Assembly (NCBI GenBank): GCA_964579325.1
Contig: CAZOHN010000039.1
Coordinates: 1 to 22,059, forward strand
Length of the DNA: 22,059 bases
DNA from: CAZOHN01 sp964579325
Lineage (GTDB): Bacteria; Pseudomonadota; Alphaproteobacteria; Rhodobacterales; Rhodobacteraceae
Reading direction: 5' to 3'
Shown here: in pieces, positions 1 through 7,937 of the stretch
How the letters are laid out: each line of letters starts with the position of its first letter
Numbering within the stretch: position 1 is the stretch's first letter
The notes under the pieces: generated by a model
What the model was told of the DNA's origin: nothing
Database searches by the model: none
Seen by the model: only the letters and a program-made list of their open reading frames with translations
Position numbers and translations under genes: made by a program

Positions 1-54
1 CCTGATCAGGCCCTCAGGCCATCAGGAAATTTGCACCAGCTTTGCGGAGGTGAC

Positions 55-556
55 CCCGGGGACCGCCACGGGTGCTGGACTAAGACACTGTCAATGCAGC
101 GTCCCTTGCCGTCTCTCGAGATCCGGGTGCCAACCCGCTTCAGCCGGTCGATTCAGGCGAAGGACGTAAACTGACAACCATGCTCCGTGTTCATGATCCC
201 GGGCGAGCCGAAGCGGTGGATGGCCTCGTTCAATGCCTCAACCGAGAAGTCGTCCTCCAGCGTGTTCGAGACGCGCCAGGCCAGAACCCTGCCCTTGAAC
301 CAATCCATGATTACCACCAGAAAGAGAACTCTGCGCCGCATCGGCAGTAAGGTGATGTCAGCACACCAGACCCGGCGAGGGCGGTCCACTCGCAGCCCGT
401 GCTGCGGGTAGGGATAGGTCTTGTGCCCCTTCCTCGGCTTGCTGGTGTTGTGCTTCTGGTCGATCGGCATCAAACGCATGAGCCGCCGAATGCGCGTCTG
501 ATTCACGGCCTGACCCTCGGCCTGCAAATGCCAAGTGATTTGCCTGAAAGCCTAAA
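55..556 (-). pseudogene. IS3-family transposase (OrfB) remnant
   Basis: This is a broken copy of the DDE integrase half of an IS3-family transposase. The clear open part (527 down to 153) reads RRLMRLM, then KGHKTYPY, then VWCADIT with the first catalytic Asp, then LAWRVSNTLEDDF, VEALNEAIHRFG and QFTSFA. Upstream, the same frame still reads FRQITWHLQAEG to about 556, so family homology starts before any start codon. A TGA at 153-155 sits where relatives have Trp. Beyond it the frame continues with DRLKRVGTRISRDGKGRCIDS and then WRS to about 60, which is still family sequence. The second catalytic Asp (NTDQG in relatives) is Glu here (NTEHG), and the third catalytic Glu region is gone. The copy is therefore dead on three counts: an internal stop, an altered active site and missing ends. 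No terminal inverted repeats were found. It ends about 25 bases from the cckA stop, in the same direction. Confidence 0.87.
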
Positions 557-581
557 GGGGTGTGAACCGCTCCGCGTTTGC

Positions 582-3500
582 TCAGTGCATCTGCTCGTGT
601 ACCGTCTCCGTAAGTTCGCTGAGCGAAAAGGGCTTGGGCAGAAAGACTGAGTTAGGAATGCGGGATTGCTCGTCGCCGAAGGAGTCCTCGGCATAGCCCG
701 AGACGAAAACCACACGCACGCCTGGGCGGGTCTCGAGCGCGCGACGGACCCAGCTTGGCCCATCCATGCCTGGCATGATGACATCTGTAACGAACACGTC
801 GACCTTCAGACCGGGATCGGCAAGGGTCGCAAGCGCCTGTTCGGCGTTCTCCGCCTCGATCACAGTATAGCCGCGCATCCGCAGTGCCCGCGACGCAAAC
901 GCCCTGACGGGCGCCTCGTCTTCAACGAGCAGGATCACGGCCTCGCCCGACTGTGAAGGATCCGTGGAAACCGGGGCCATAGTGGCATCGCCGGAACCGT
1001 ACGGCCCATCGGGTGCACCTGAACCGCCCGGCCTTGCGATCTCAGATAGCGCAGTCTGCGCTTTGTACGGTCCCGAATCCGCCCCTCCCCCGGTCATTCC
1101 CGCCGGTGCGGCAAGACCCGCCTCACCAGGCTCGGGCGGAGTGGCCGTCGTCCCTGCCTCCAGGTCCCCATAGCCAGGAGCCGCCTCAAGGGACCCTGCC
1201 GCAACTCGCTTCTGCATATCGTCGCCGGTCTCGTAGACCGGGTCCGCGGTGTGGTCCTCGTCTGAGGTCGCGGTCAAACTGGCTTCGGCAGCCATGCAAC
1301 CGGCTACTTCCGCAGGAGAAACACCTTGGCTGCCTTCATCCACCGCCTCGGCGGGGGCGCTATTTGGAGGGATGCTTACGCCGGTTCCATTGTCTGCATC
1401 CACCGCAGCCGCGCTGCCCGACGCATCATTCACGCGAACGAGACGAAGTATCGCGTCTATGGCGCTCGGGTCATCTCCCCGGTCAGCGACATCGACTTCG
1501 TGTATCATTGGCCGCTCGCCAATCATCGACGCTTCGGCAACGGGCTCGGCGCCCACCCCTCCGGGTGGACGATCATCGGGGGAAAGTTCAGCAATACCCG
1601 GCACATCGCCGGGAGACCTGACCTCCGGTTCAGTCGATCGCAGGCGATCGTTGGCAAGTCCTGCTCCCGCCAGCTCCGTTTCGACGGCCCCTTCCACTTT
1701 CAGCCCAGTCTGCATCCGGGCAAGACGCGCTTCGATGTCGTCGAGATCGCCCACGGCTCTCACGGCAGGCGCCTGTGCCGCCGGGCTGAAGCCCTCGCCC
1801 ACGACGGTCTCCGAGACGGCCTTCGAAATCGCATCGAGCGAAGGATCGGCCGGTCCCGCACCCGCGACCCTTTCCCCACTTGTGGCGTCCACTGCAGCCG
1901 ACTTCGGCGTATCGTCGATCCGCTCCTCAGGCATGAGACGCAGCGGAGCGCCACTCGAGGCAGCCTCCCGCTCCGCCGAAAACTCAAGCCCCATAGCCTG
2001 GGGGGCGTCCCCTTCGTGCGAAGGGGCACCTTGCACCTGTTCCAACTTTGTCGCCGGCTCACCGAACGGTCCGGCCGGCGCTCCGTTTGAGACGGTTCCC
2101 TGTTCCAAGTTGGCCCGATCATTTCCTGCGGCTTCAGGCGACAACACCGGGCCTATTCCGAATATTGCTCGTCGTGCACGGCGCTCTGCGTCACCAACAG
2201 GCGTCGGTGCGGCAGGCTCGGCTTGCCGTGGCCCGGCGCGTCCAGGCGACGTCGCCCGCAGTGCATCGGCGAGTACGCCATCGGGACCCATCCGGCCATC
2301 GCCGCCAGCTTCGCGCTGGTGGCGCGATCGGAAGGTGCGGGCGCCATAGGGCTGATCCGCGGCGGCCTCGAAGGCCCCATCTCCTTCGTGGGCCGGGAAG
2401 TAGAGTGTGAAGCTCGTCCCGATTCCGACCACGCTGTCGACGAAGATGTACCCTCCGCTCTGCTTGATGATACCATAGGCGGTAGACAAACCCAGTCCGG
2501 TGCCCTCTCCGGTCCGCTTGGTGGTGTAGAAGGGCTCGAAGATCTGGCTGAGCTTCTCACTCGGGATGCCGATGCCGTGATCCTCGACCTTGACGGTGAC
2601 GTATCGGCCGGCCGGCACTCTCGCCCGGTCACGCTCGAGATCGGAGGCCAGGACGATCGACTGGGACTCGATCCGGATATCTCCGCCGTCGGGCATTGCG
2701 TCGCGCGCGTTAACGACGAGGTTCATGATCACCTGCTCGAGCTGCCGACGATCGGCCCGAATCGGCGGCAGGCCGGCTTCGTGATGGAGGTTCAGCGTCA
2801 CGCGCTCCCCGACGAGGCGGTTCAGCAGGTGTGTGAGGTCGGAAAGCGTGTCACGCAGGTCGAGGACCTGCGGCTGCATCGTCTGCTTGCGCGAGAAGGC
2901 GAGGAGCTGCCCGACGAGCGCGGCGGCTCGGTTGGCGTTCTGGTGAATTTGCACGAGATCGGCATAGTCGGGATCGCCCTGGTCGTGGCGCAGCAGCATC
3001 AGGTCGCAGTGGCCCGAGATCGCCGTCAGCAGGTTGTTGAAGTCATGCGCCACCCCACCGGCGAGCTGGCCTATCGCCTGCATCTTCTGGCTCTGCACGA
3101 ACTGCGCCTCGAGCGTCTTGAGTTCGGTCGCATCGCTCATCACCGCGACAAGCCGCTGACCGGCGCCTTCGGCGGATTGCGACAGCGTGACCTGCACATA
3201 GCACTCGGCCTCGCGCCCGCGCACCCTCAGAACTTCGGGACGACCCAATCCGCGGCCATGGCTCGCATCGCCAAGCCAGTCCCGCACCGAACGGCCAAGG
3301 CCTTCGAGACGGTCGCCAAGAAAACCACCGGCGAGGTCTTCTCCCGCCGCCGCATGGAACAGTTCGCGCGCTAGACGATTGGCGAACTCGATCTGGCCGC
3401 CGGGCGAGAGACGCACCAGAGCAACAGGCAGATCCTCGTAGATCAACGCCACCGGGCGCTCGCCGGCATCGGCCGCAGGCTCCGCCGGAAGGAAATATAG

Positions 3501-4337
3501 CTCCCGCCGTCCCCCCGGTCCGGTTATTTCGGCCACGCGCGTCAGGACAGGCCCCTCGGCCGACATGATCTCCTGAATCGCCCCTGGTCGCACTGGCAGT
3601 TCCGGAAAGACCCGGTCGAGATGCTTCACGCGCTCTCCGATGACCCGGCGCAGGGCGTCGTTCATGAAGAGAATGGCGCCTGTCGCGCTTGCCGTGAGCA
3701 TCGGCAGGTTGAGCGCCTCCGCCCCCCGGGTGGAACTCCGCCCCTCCAGCACCTCGTCGAACCGCCACAGAAACCCTTCGCCCGGTATCGCGATGGTGGT
3801 GAGACGCACGTGGCCGCGCCGCGTTACCACGTCCTCGCGCGCGCCGCCGAGCGCGCCTGCCTTCTCCTGCAGCCGGAACAGGACGCCTGCAGGATTGGCG
3901 AAAAGATCTGACAGAAGTCGCGCCAGCGTGGTGCCGCTGGCCGAGCGGAACCGTTTGCGCGCGGCTTCGTTCATGAAGCGGATCTCGCCGTCGGCCGCGG
4001 TCAGGAGGCTCGGCGTGGGATCGTCTGCAGCGAGCGCCCCTATGTCGCGCACTGCCGCCTTGCGACGTATCTGGCCCCGCAGCACCAGCCATTGCCCCGC
4101 CCCGGCGAGGAAGGCCAGCGTACCTCCTGCTGCAACGGCAGCCATGCCGAACGGTGGCGGCACGAGGAATATCCCGACGGCCATGGTTGCGACCGCGACA
4201 GCCAGAAGCCGCGCCCCATGCTCGGCCAGGACGGCCGCCAGTCGCCCCGCCGGATGTTCGGCAATCTCCGGATGCGCCACGACCATCTCCGTTTCCGATT
4301 CGTCCCCAAGCCATTTCGGGCAGAATCCCTTAATCAC
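582..4337 (-). CDS. cckA: CckA-type hybrid sensor histidine kinase with very long interdomain linker
   Basis: This is a membrane hybrid kinase of the CckA family, which in alphaproteobacteria feeds the ChpT-CtrA phosphorelay. Two membrane segments lie at about residues 42-60 and 64-88. Three PAS-like blocks follow, at about 105-200, 210-290 and 302-405. The dimerisation domain has the phospho-acceptor His431 in GGVAHDFNNLLTAISG. The ATPase domain has Asn543 (NLVVNARDAM), DHGIGI at 586-591, EPFYTTK and GEGTGLGLS. The C-terminal receiver (about 1133-1251) has Asp1140/Glu1141, phospho-acceptor Asp1185 (VTDVIMPGMDG), Ser1213 and Lys1235. Between kinase and receiver lie about 480 residues rich in Ala, Gly, Pro, Glu and Asp with no recognisable domain; CckA linkers are normally a few tens of residues. 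The start is uncertain. GTG at 4337 lacks a good ribosome site, while ATG at 4286 or GTG at 4280 lies next to GGAG. The gene begins 25 bases after the rsmB-like gene. Confidence 0.9.
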   Translation of the reverse strand: MIKGFCPKWLGDESETEMVVAHPEIAEHPAGRLAAVLAEHGARLLAVAVATMAVGIFLVPPPFGMAAVAAGGTLAFLAGAGQWLVLRGQIRRKAAVRDIGALAADDPTPSLLTAADGEIRFMNEAARKRFRSASGTTLARLLSDLFANPAGVLFRLQEKAGALGGAREDVVTRRGHVRLTTIAIPGEGFLWRFDEVLEGRSSTRGAEALNLPMLTASATGAILFMNDALRRVIGERVKHLDRVFPELPVRPGAIQEIMSAEGPVLTRVAEITGPGGRRELYFLPAEPAADAGERPVALIYEDLPVALVRLSPGGQIEFANRLARELFHAAAGEDLAGGFLGDRLEGLGRSVRDWLGDASHGRGLGRPEVLRVRGREAECYVQVTLSQSAEGAGQRLVAVMSDATELKTLEAQFVQSQKMQAIGQLAGGVAHDFNNLLTAISGHCDLMLLRHDQGDPDYADLVQIHQNANRAAALVGQLLAFSRKQTMQPQVLDLRDTLSDLTHLLNRLVGERVTLNLHHEAGLPPIRADRRQLEQVIMNLVVNARDAMPDGGDIRIESQSIVLASDLERDRARVPAGRYVTVKVEDHGIGIPSEKLSQIFEPFYTTKRTGEGTGLGLSTAYGIIKQSGGYIFVDSVVGIGTSFTLYFPAHEGDGAFEAAADQPYGARTFRSRHQREAGGDGRMGPDGVLADALRATSPGRAGPRQAEPAAPTPVGDAERRARRAIFGIGPVLSPEAAGNDRANLEQGTVSNGAPAGPFGEPATKLEQVQGAPSHEGDAPQAMGLEFSAEREAASSGAPLRLMPEERIDDTPKSAAVDATSGERVAGAGPADPSLDAISKAVSETVVGEGFSPAAQAPAVRAVGDLDDIEARLARMQTGLKVEGAVETELAGAGLANDRLRSTEPEVRSPGDVPGIAELSPDDRPPGGVGAEPVAEASMIGERPMIHEVDVADRGDDPSAIDAILRLVRVNDASGSAAAVDADNGTGVSIPPNSAPAEAVDEGSQGVSPAEVAGCMAAEASLTATSDEDHTADPVYETGDDMQKRVAAGSLEAAPGYGDLEAGTTATPPEPGEAGLAAPAGMTGGGADSGPYKAQTALSEIARPGGSGAPDGPYGSGDATMAPVSTDPSQSGEAVILLVEDEAPVRAFASRALRMRGYTVIEAENAEQALATLADPGLKVDVFVTDVIMPGMDGPSWVRRALETRPGVRVVFVSGYAEDSFGDEQSRIPNSVFLPKPFSLSELTETVHEQMH

Positions 4338-4362
4338 AGCTTAACCGCCGGGTCGACTATGC

Positions 4363-5541
4363 CTAGGGTTGAATCGCACTCTCGCCGGCACGCTCCAGCA
4401 CGGCCAGAAAGAACCCGTCGCCACCGTCCAGCGGCGTGAATGCGCATCCGCCGGTCCGGCACCACCCGGCATGACGCCCGAGGAACGCCGCAACTCGCCC
4501 TGCGTTCTCTTCCGCGAGGATCGAACAGGTCGCGTAGGCCAGGACACCGCCGGGCCGCACCAGAGCCGTCGCGGCGTCGAGTATTGCGTCCTGCACCCGG
4601 CCCAACCGTGCGAGTCCTTCCTGCGAGAGTTTCCACTTCCCCTCGGGTGCACGTCGCCAGGCGCCGGATCCAGAGCACGGCACATCGCACAGAACCACGT
4701 CGAAGGGGCCGGCATCGGCTGGAATGGCAAGCGCCGTAGCCTTTGCGCCGGCCCGAACAAGACGGCGCGGCAGGTCGGCCATCCGCGCTGTGTTCGCATC
4801 ATGAACGAACCATAACGCCTCGGCACGCGCAGCAAGCGCCAGCGTCTTGCCCCCGCCACCCGCGCAATAGTCGAGCACCTTGCCGCCCGCTGGCACCGGG
4901 ATGAGGTCGCAGACCGCCTGCGACGCGGCGTCCTGCAATTCCACCAGACCAGCTGTGAAGGTGCGCGCTCCCTGGACCTTGCGCGCGCCCTCGATGACTT
5001 CCAGCGCGGTCGAAGAGAGCGCATGCGGTCTCGCGGTGATGCCTTCCGCAGCCAGGGCCGCGACGGCCTCCTCGCGCGTTGCCTTCCGAAGGTTGGCGCG
5101 CAGGAACAACGGAGCGCGGTGCCGCAATGCCTCCATGACCGGAGCGAAATCCGGGCCCAGGCTTTCTTGCAGGCGCGGGGCGAGCCAGTCGGGGCAATCG
5201 AGCGCCTCGAGACCCGCGGGCGCACGGCCTCCTGCCCTCTCCTCGCCGTTGAGCGGAGCCGGGGCGTGACCCACCCCGGTGAATACGTCCTCAACGTCCG
5301 CCCCGCGGTCCCGCAGCCCCCCGAGGATCAGCCCGCGCCCAGTCTCCGCACCGCCACGTGCGGCGTAGGACCGCCGGCATCGCAACGCGTCGAAAACCAG
5401 GTCGCGCACCGCCGCACGATCGCCCGACCCGGCGAAACGCGCGCCCCGGCCCCAGTTGGTCAGCGCCTTCTCGGCCGCCTCGCCAGCGATCACGCGGTCG
5501 AGAATGGCAATGGCGGCGGCGTGGCGGGCAGCAGGGGTCAT
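4363..5541 (-). CDS. rsmB: RsmB/NOP-family 16S rRNA (cytosine-C5) methyltransferase
   Basis: This is a SAM-dependent RNA m5C methyltransferase of 392 residues. The N-terminal part (about 1-130) resembles the NusB-like RNA-binding helical domain of RsmB. The Rossmann methylase domain starts near residue 140. The SAM loop is KVLDYCAGGGGKT (221-233), where most relatives have LDLCAAPGGK. Motif IV is DVPCSGSG with Cys289, the Cys that RsmB-type enzymes need for product release. The catalytic nucleophile Cys339 is in YATCSILAEEN. The gene lies 10 bases after the upstream Fe-S flavoprotein gene and 25 bases before cckA, so all three are probably co-transcribed. The family is secure, but the exact target cytosine cannot be read from sequence, so the symbol is by best fit. 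Confidence 0.88.
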   Translation of the reverse strand: MTPAARHAAAIAILDRVIAGEAAEKALTNWGRGARFAGSGDRAAVRDLVFDALRCRRSYAARGGAETGRGLILGGLRDRGADVEDVFTGVGHAPAPLNGEERAGGRAPAGLEALDCPDWLAPRLQESLGPDFAPVMEALRHRAPLFLRANLRKATREEAVAALAAEGITARPHALSSTALEVIEGARKVQGARTFTAGLVELQDAASQAVCDLIPVPAGGKVLDYCAGGGGKTLALAARAEALWFVHDANTARMADLPRRLVRAGAKATALAIPADAGPFDVVLCDVPCSGSGAWRRAPEGKWKLSQEGLARLGRVQDAILDAATALVRPGGVLAYATCSILAEENAGRVAAFLGRHAGWCRTGGCAFTPLDGGDGFFLAVLERAGESAIQP

Positions 5542-5551
5542 GGCTGCGGGG

Positions 5552-6802
5552 CTACTCTGGCCGAGGCCCGTCCCGCAAGTCCTGTTCGCCCTTTTCCGGG
5601 GCTAGCCCATAGGGTGCCGCAATATCCCAGACATGCTGGGGAACCATGTGTTTCATGCGCCGCGGCAGCTTGCGTCGCAGGTGGAGTATCGTCTCGGCGG
5701 CCTTCATCTCGACGCGGGTCCGCGCGAATTCGAGGCCGCGGGGGCCTACGCGCGGCATCAGCCAGCCCATCACCCCACGCAACCAGTCCGGCATCCGGCG
5801 CAGGGGCAAACCGCCCGCGGCGAGGCGCGTGTTCTCGATGAAGCCCTTCACCGACCCCTGCCGCTTTCCGCGGGAGCCCGGAGCCCTTAGGTCGGCCTCG
5901 TCCGCGATCAGTCCTAGCAATTCCTCGCCACGTGCATTGCGCACAATCAACCACTGCGCCCCCTCGCCGGCCATGTAGCCTACCGTGATGTCCGCCAAGA
6001 CATTGGTGTAGTCGACGCAGGTGCGGCAGGTTAGCGGGAAGAAGTCGGCGGGCAGTTCCGCAAGAGGAAGTCTCAGGAAGGGGATCTCTCGGATGCGGCC
6101 GTCATCGAACCTCAATTCCACGTGATAATCCGCTCTGAACTCAAGATAATTCACCGTCTCAGGTGAGTCGGTCAGTCGCGACAGGAAGGCGTGGAAGTTC
6201 TCGGTCGTGGTGTTGTCGGAACAAGGGGTGCCGATGACGTAGACCCGCTCTAGGCCCAGTTCGGCCTCGATCTTTCGCAGCGCGTGGACCTGGCAGGGAA
6301 TGCCGATTACCGCGAGACGGCGGAACCCCGCCGCGCGCGCGGGTTCGAGGAGCGCCAACAGCGGCGCGTAGCCCATCCGCATCCCGCGCGCACCGGCCAT
6401 CGCGCCGGCTTCGGTAATGAGCACGGGGCGCGGGCGCCAGCGATCGTCGGGGTCGGCACTCATGGTGAGCACTGCCTCGACCGCGCCCTCCTCCAGCAGC
6501 CGTTCGGCAAGCCGCGTGGTGATCCCGGTCCACTGCGCGCCGGGGCGCGACGCCTTGAGGCTGGCGCGGTACATCGCGCGGTAGGGGCCGAAGAACCGCT
6601 CGTCGCCCGCGCCGGGATCGCGGGCCCGTCCGTGGACCAGCGCCTCCATTGCCGGATAGTCAGGCCGAATGAACTGGCAGGCCACACCGCATTTCGAGGC
6701 GAGCGCGGTGCGCGATAGTCCGCAGTCGGTACACAACCCCCGCGCCCGTGCAGGGCCGATCTCGGGAGCGATCATCGGCGGCATCTGGCGGGTATCGGGC
6801 AT
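5552..6802 (-). CDS. Coenzyme F420 hydrogenase/dehydrogenase beta-subunit-like Fe-S flavoprotein (FrhB/BciB/HCAR superfamily)
   Basis: This 416-residue protein belongs to the FrhB superfamily, which includes F420-reducing subunits, the ferredoxin-dependent divinyl chlorophyllide reductase BciB and hydroxymethyl-chlorophyll reductase. The N-terminal cysteine cluster is CTDCGLS...KCGVACQF (Cys24, 27, 38 and 42). The C-terminal domain has GIPCQVHALRK (Cys170), GTPCSDN (Cys194) and CRTCVDYTNVLADITVGYMAG (Cys259 and 262), which is the usual Fe-S plus flavin layout of the family. No membrane segment or signal peptide is visible. The start at 6802 is supported by GGAGG seven bases upstream. It appears to head the run with rsmB and cckA, which gives no hint of substrate. 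F420 itself is unlikely to be the partner in this type of bacterium; a ferredoxin-linked reduction, possibly in tetrapyrrole metabolism, is an inference. No photosynthesis genes are in the window. Confidence 0.8.
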   Translation of the reverse strand: MPDTRQMPPMIAPEIGPARARGLCTDCGLSRTALASKCGVACQFIRPDYPAMEALVHGRARDPGAGDERFFGPYRAMYRASLKASRPGAQWTGITTRLAERLLEEGAVEAVLTMSADPDDRWRPRPVLITEAGAMAGARGMRMGYAPLLALLEPARAAGFRRLAVIGIPCQVHALRKIEAELGLERVYVIGTPCSDNTTTENFHAFLSRLTDSPETVNYLEFRADYHVELRFDDGRIREIPFLRLPLAELPADFFPLTCRTCVDYTNVLADITVGYMAGEGAQWLIVRNARGEELLGLIADEADLRAPGSRGKRQGSVKGFIENTRLAAGGLPLRRMPDWLRGVMGWLMPRVGPRGLEFARTRVEMKAAETILHLRRKLPRRMKHMVPQHVWDIAAPYGLAPEKGEQDLRDGPRPE

Positions 6803-6829
6803 CGTCAGCCTCCGGAGCGGTCAGGTGTC

Positions 6830-6858
6830 AGCCTAGACTGCGTGGTGGTGTCAATCAA
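6830..6858 (-). promoter_or_regulatory. Candidate promoter for the Fe-S flavoprotein-rsmB-cckA run
   Basis: On the minus strand TTGATT (6853-6858) and TAGGCT (6830-6835) are separated by 17 bases and lie about 30 bases upstream of the start codon at 6802. The -10 match is weak. An overlapping TTGACA (6849-6854) has no matching -10 at normal spacing. The whole gap 6803-6950 separates two divergent genes and must carry the promoters of both; no clear rightward promoter was seen. Confidence 0.3.
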
Positions 6859-6950
6859 GATTTACACATCGCGCGCACCGATCCGTCTTTGGGGTGCGAC
6901 ACACTGGCCGCTGGAGGCCAACGTCGCGCGGGTGCAGCGTCGCACGCATC

Positions 6951-7937
6951 ATGGCACGCCCCCTGATCCCACCGCTTCGCCCCCTCCCGCCACCGCGGCC
7001 TGGCCTCTTCCGCCAGACGCCGCCGGCCATTTTCGTGCCGATCTTCGGCCTTTTCGGCCTGGGGCTGGTGTGGCGACGGGCCGAACTGCTGTTTGTGCTC
7101 CCGCCCGGCTTCGCCGACGCGATCCTTGGCGCGGTCACGCTGCTCTATGTCTTCGCGCTCGCAGCCTATGCCGCGAAAGCCGCGCGCCGCCCCGGCGTGA
7201 TCGCCGAGGATCTCCGGGTGCTGCCGGGTCGCGCCGGGCTGACCGCTGCCTCACTTTCGGCGATGCTTTTGGCCGCGACCCTCGTCCCCCATGCGCCGGA
7301 TCTCGCGCGCGCCATCGTGGCGCTCGCCCTTGTGCTCCACGCCGTCCTCGCCCTTACGCTGGCACAAACCTACCTCTACGGCCCCCCCGAGGCGCGGGTC
7401 GTCACGCCGGTGTGGCACCTCGCCTTCGTCGGCTTCATCGTGGCCTGCGTTGCGCTGGTGCCGCTGGGGCACACCGACCTCGCCCGCGCGATCCTCTACG
7501 CGATGATCCCCGTTGCCGCGGTGATCTGGGCGGCGAGCCTGTGGCAGTTCCGGGCGAAGATCCCGCCCGCGCCGCTGCGACCGTTGCTCGCGATCCACAT
7601 CGCGCCCGCCACACTCTTTGCCATCGTCGCGGCATTTCTGGGCGACCAGGCGCTGGGTCTTGCCTTCAGCCTGCTGGCTGCCGCGCTGCTGCTGGTCTAC
7701 CTCGCGCGGGCGCGCTGGATCACCGAGGCCGGGTTCTCGCCGCTCTGGGGGGCTTTCACCTTCCCCGCCGCGTCCGCGACGCAGGCCTTCCTGCTGGAAC
7801 CTTATGCGCCGTTCCGGCTCGCCGGTGCGGCGATGCTCATCGTGGCCACAGTGTTCATTCCGTGGATCGCATTCCGGGTGATGAAGCTCTGGGCCGGCGG
7901 GCAACTTGGACCCAAGACCAACGCGGCGATCGCCTAG
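6951..7937 (+). CDS. TDT/TehA-SLAC1 family membrane channel or transporter
   Basis: This 328-residue, very hydrophobic protein fits the tellurite-resistance/dicarboxylate transporter (TDT) family, whose structurally known members (TehA, SLAC1) are ten-helix anion channels. About nine to ten hydrophobic segments are visible, starting with PAIFVPIFGLFGLGLV (25-40) and ending with a helix at about 290-310. Family-like spots are TPPAIFVPIFGL near the N-terminus, TPVWHLAFVGF (152-162), HIAPATLFAIV (216-226) and GAFTFPAASATQA (267-279), where Phe271 lies at the position expected for the pore-gating Phe. The frame opens at a GTG at 6894, but ATG 6951 places the Pro-rich cytoplasmic tail directly before helix 1 and is preferred; no strong ribosome site supports either. 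It converges on the amidotransferase gene with overlapping stops. The substrate is not predictable; tellurite resistance should not be assumed. Confidence 0.8.
   Translation: MARPLIPPLRPLPPPRPGLFRQTPPAIFVPIFGLFGLGLVWRRAELLFVLPPGFADAILGAVTLLYVFALAAYAAKAARRPGVIAEDLRVLPGRAGLTAASLSAMLLAATLVPHAPDLARAIVALALVLHAVLALTLAQTYLYGPPEARVVTPVWHLAFVGFIVACVALVPLGHTDLARAILYAMIPVAAVIWAASLWQFRAKIPPAPLRPLLAIHIAPATLFAIVAAFLGDQALGLAFSLLAAALLLVYLARARWITEAGFSPLWGAFTFPAASATQAFLLEPYAPFRLAGAAMLIVATVFIPWIAFRVMKLWAGGQLGPKTNAAIA

Noticed and set aside
1..30. CCTGATCAGG and nearby CAGG repeats as a possible IS end or terminator
   Set aside because: The palindrome is short, there is no matching inverted repeat at the other side of the transposase remnant, and the window edge cuts the context.
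1249..2349. A 366-codon open frame on the plus strand opposite the CckA linker
   Set aside because: High-GC DNA opposite a real gene often stays open. The product is Ser/Pro/Ala-rich with no known motif and no convincing ribosome site, and the minus-strand frame continues smoothly into two intact CckA domains.
6951..7937. Calling the membrane protein a tellurite-resistance gene (tehA)
   Set aside because: Family membership is supported, but no tehB or other tellurite gene is near and the TDT family has varied substrates.
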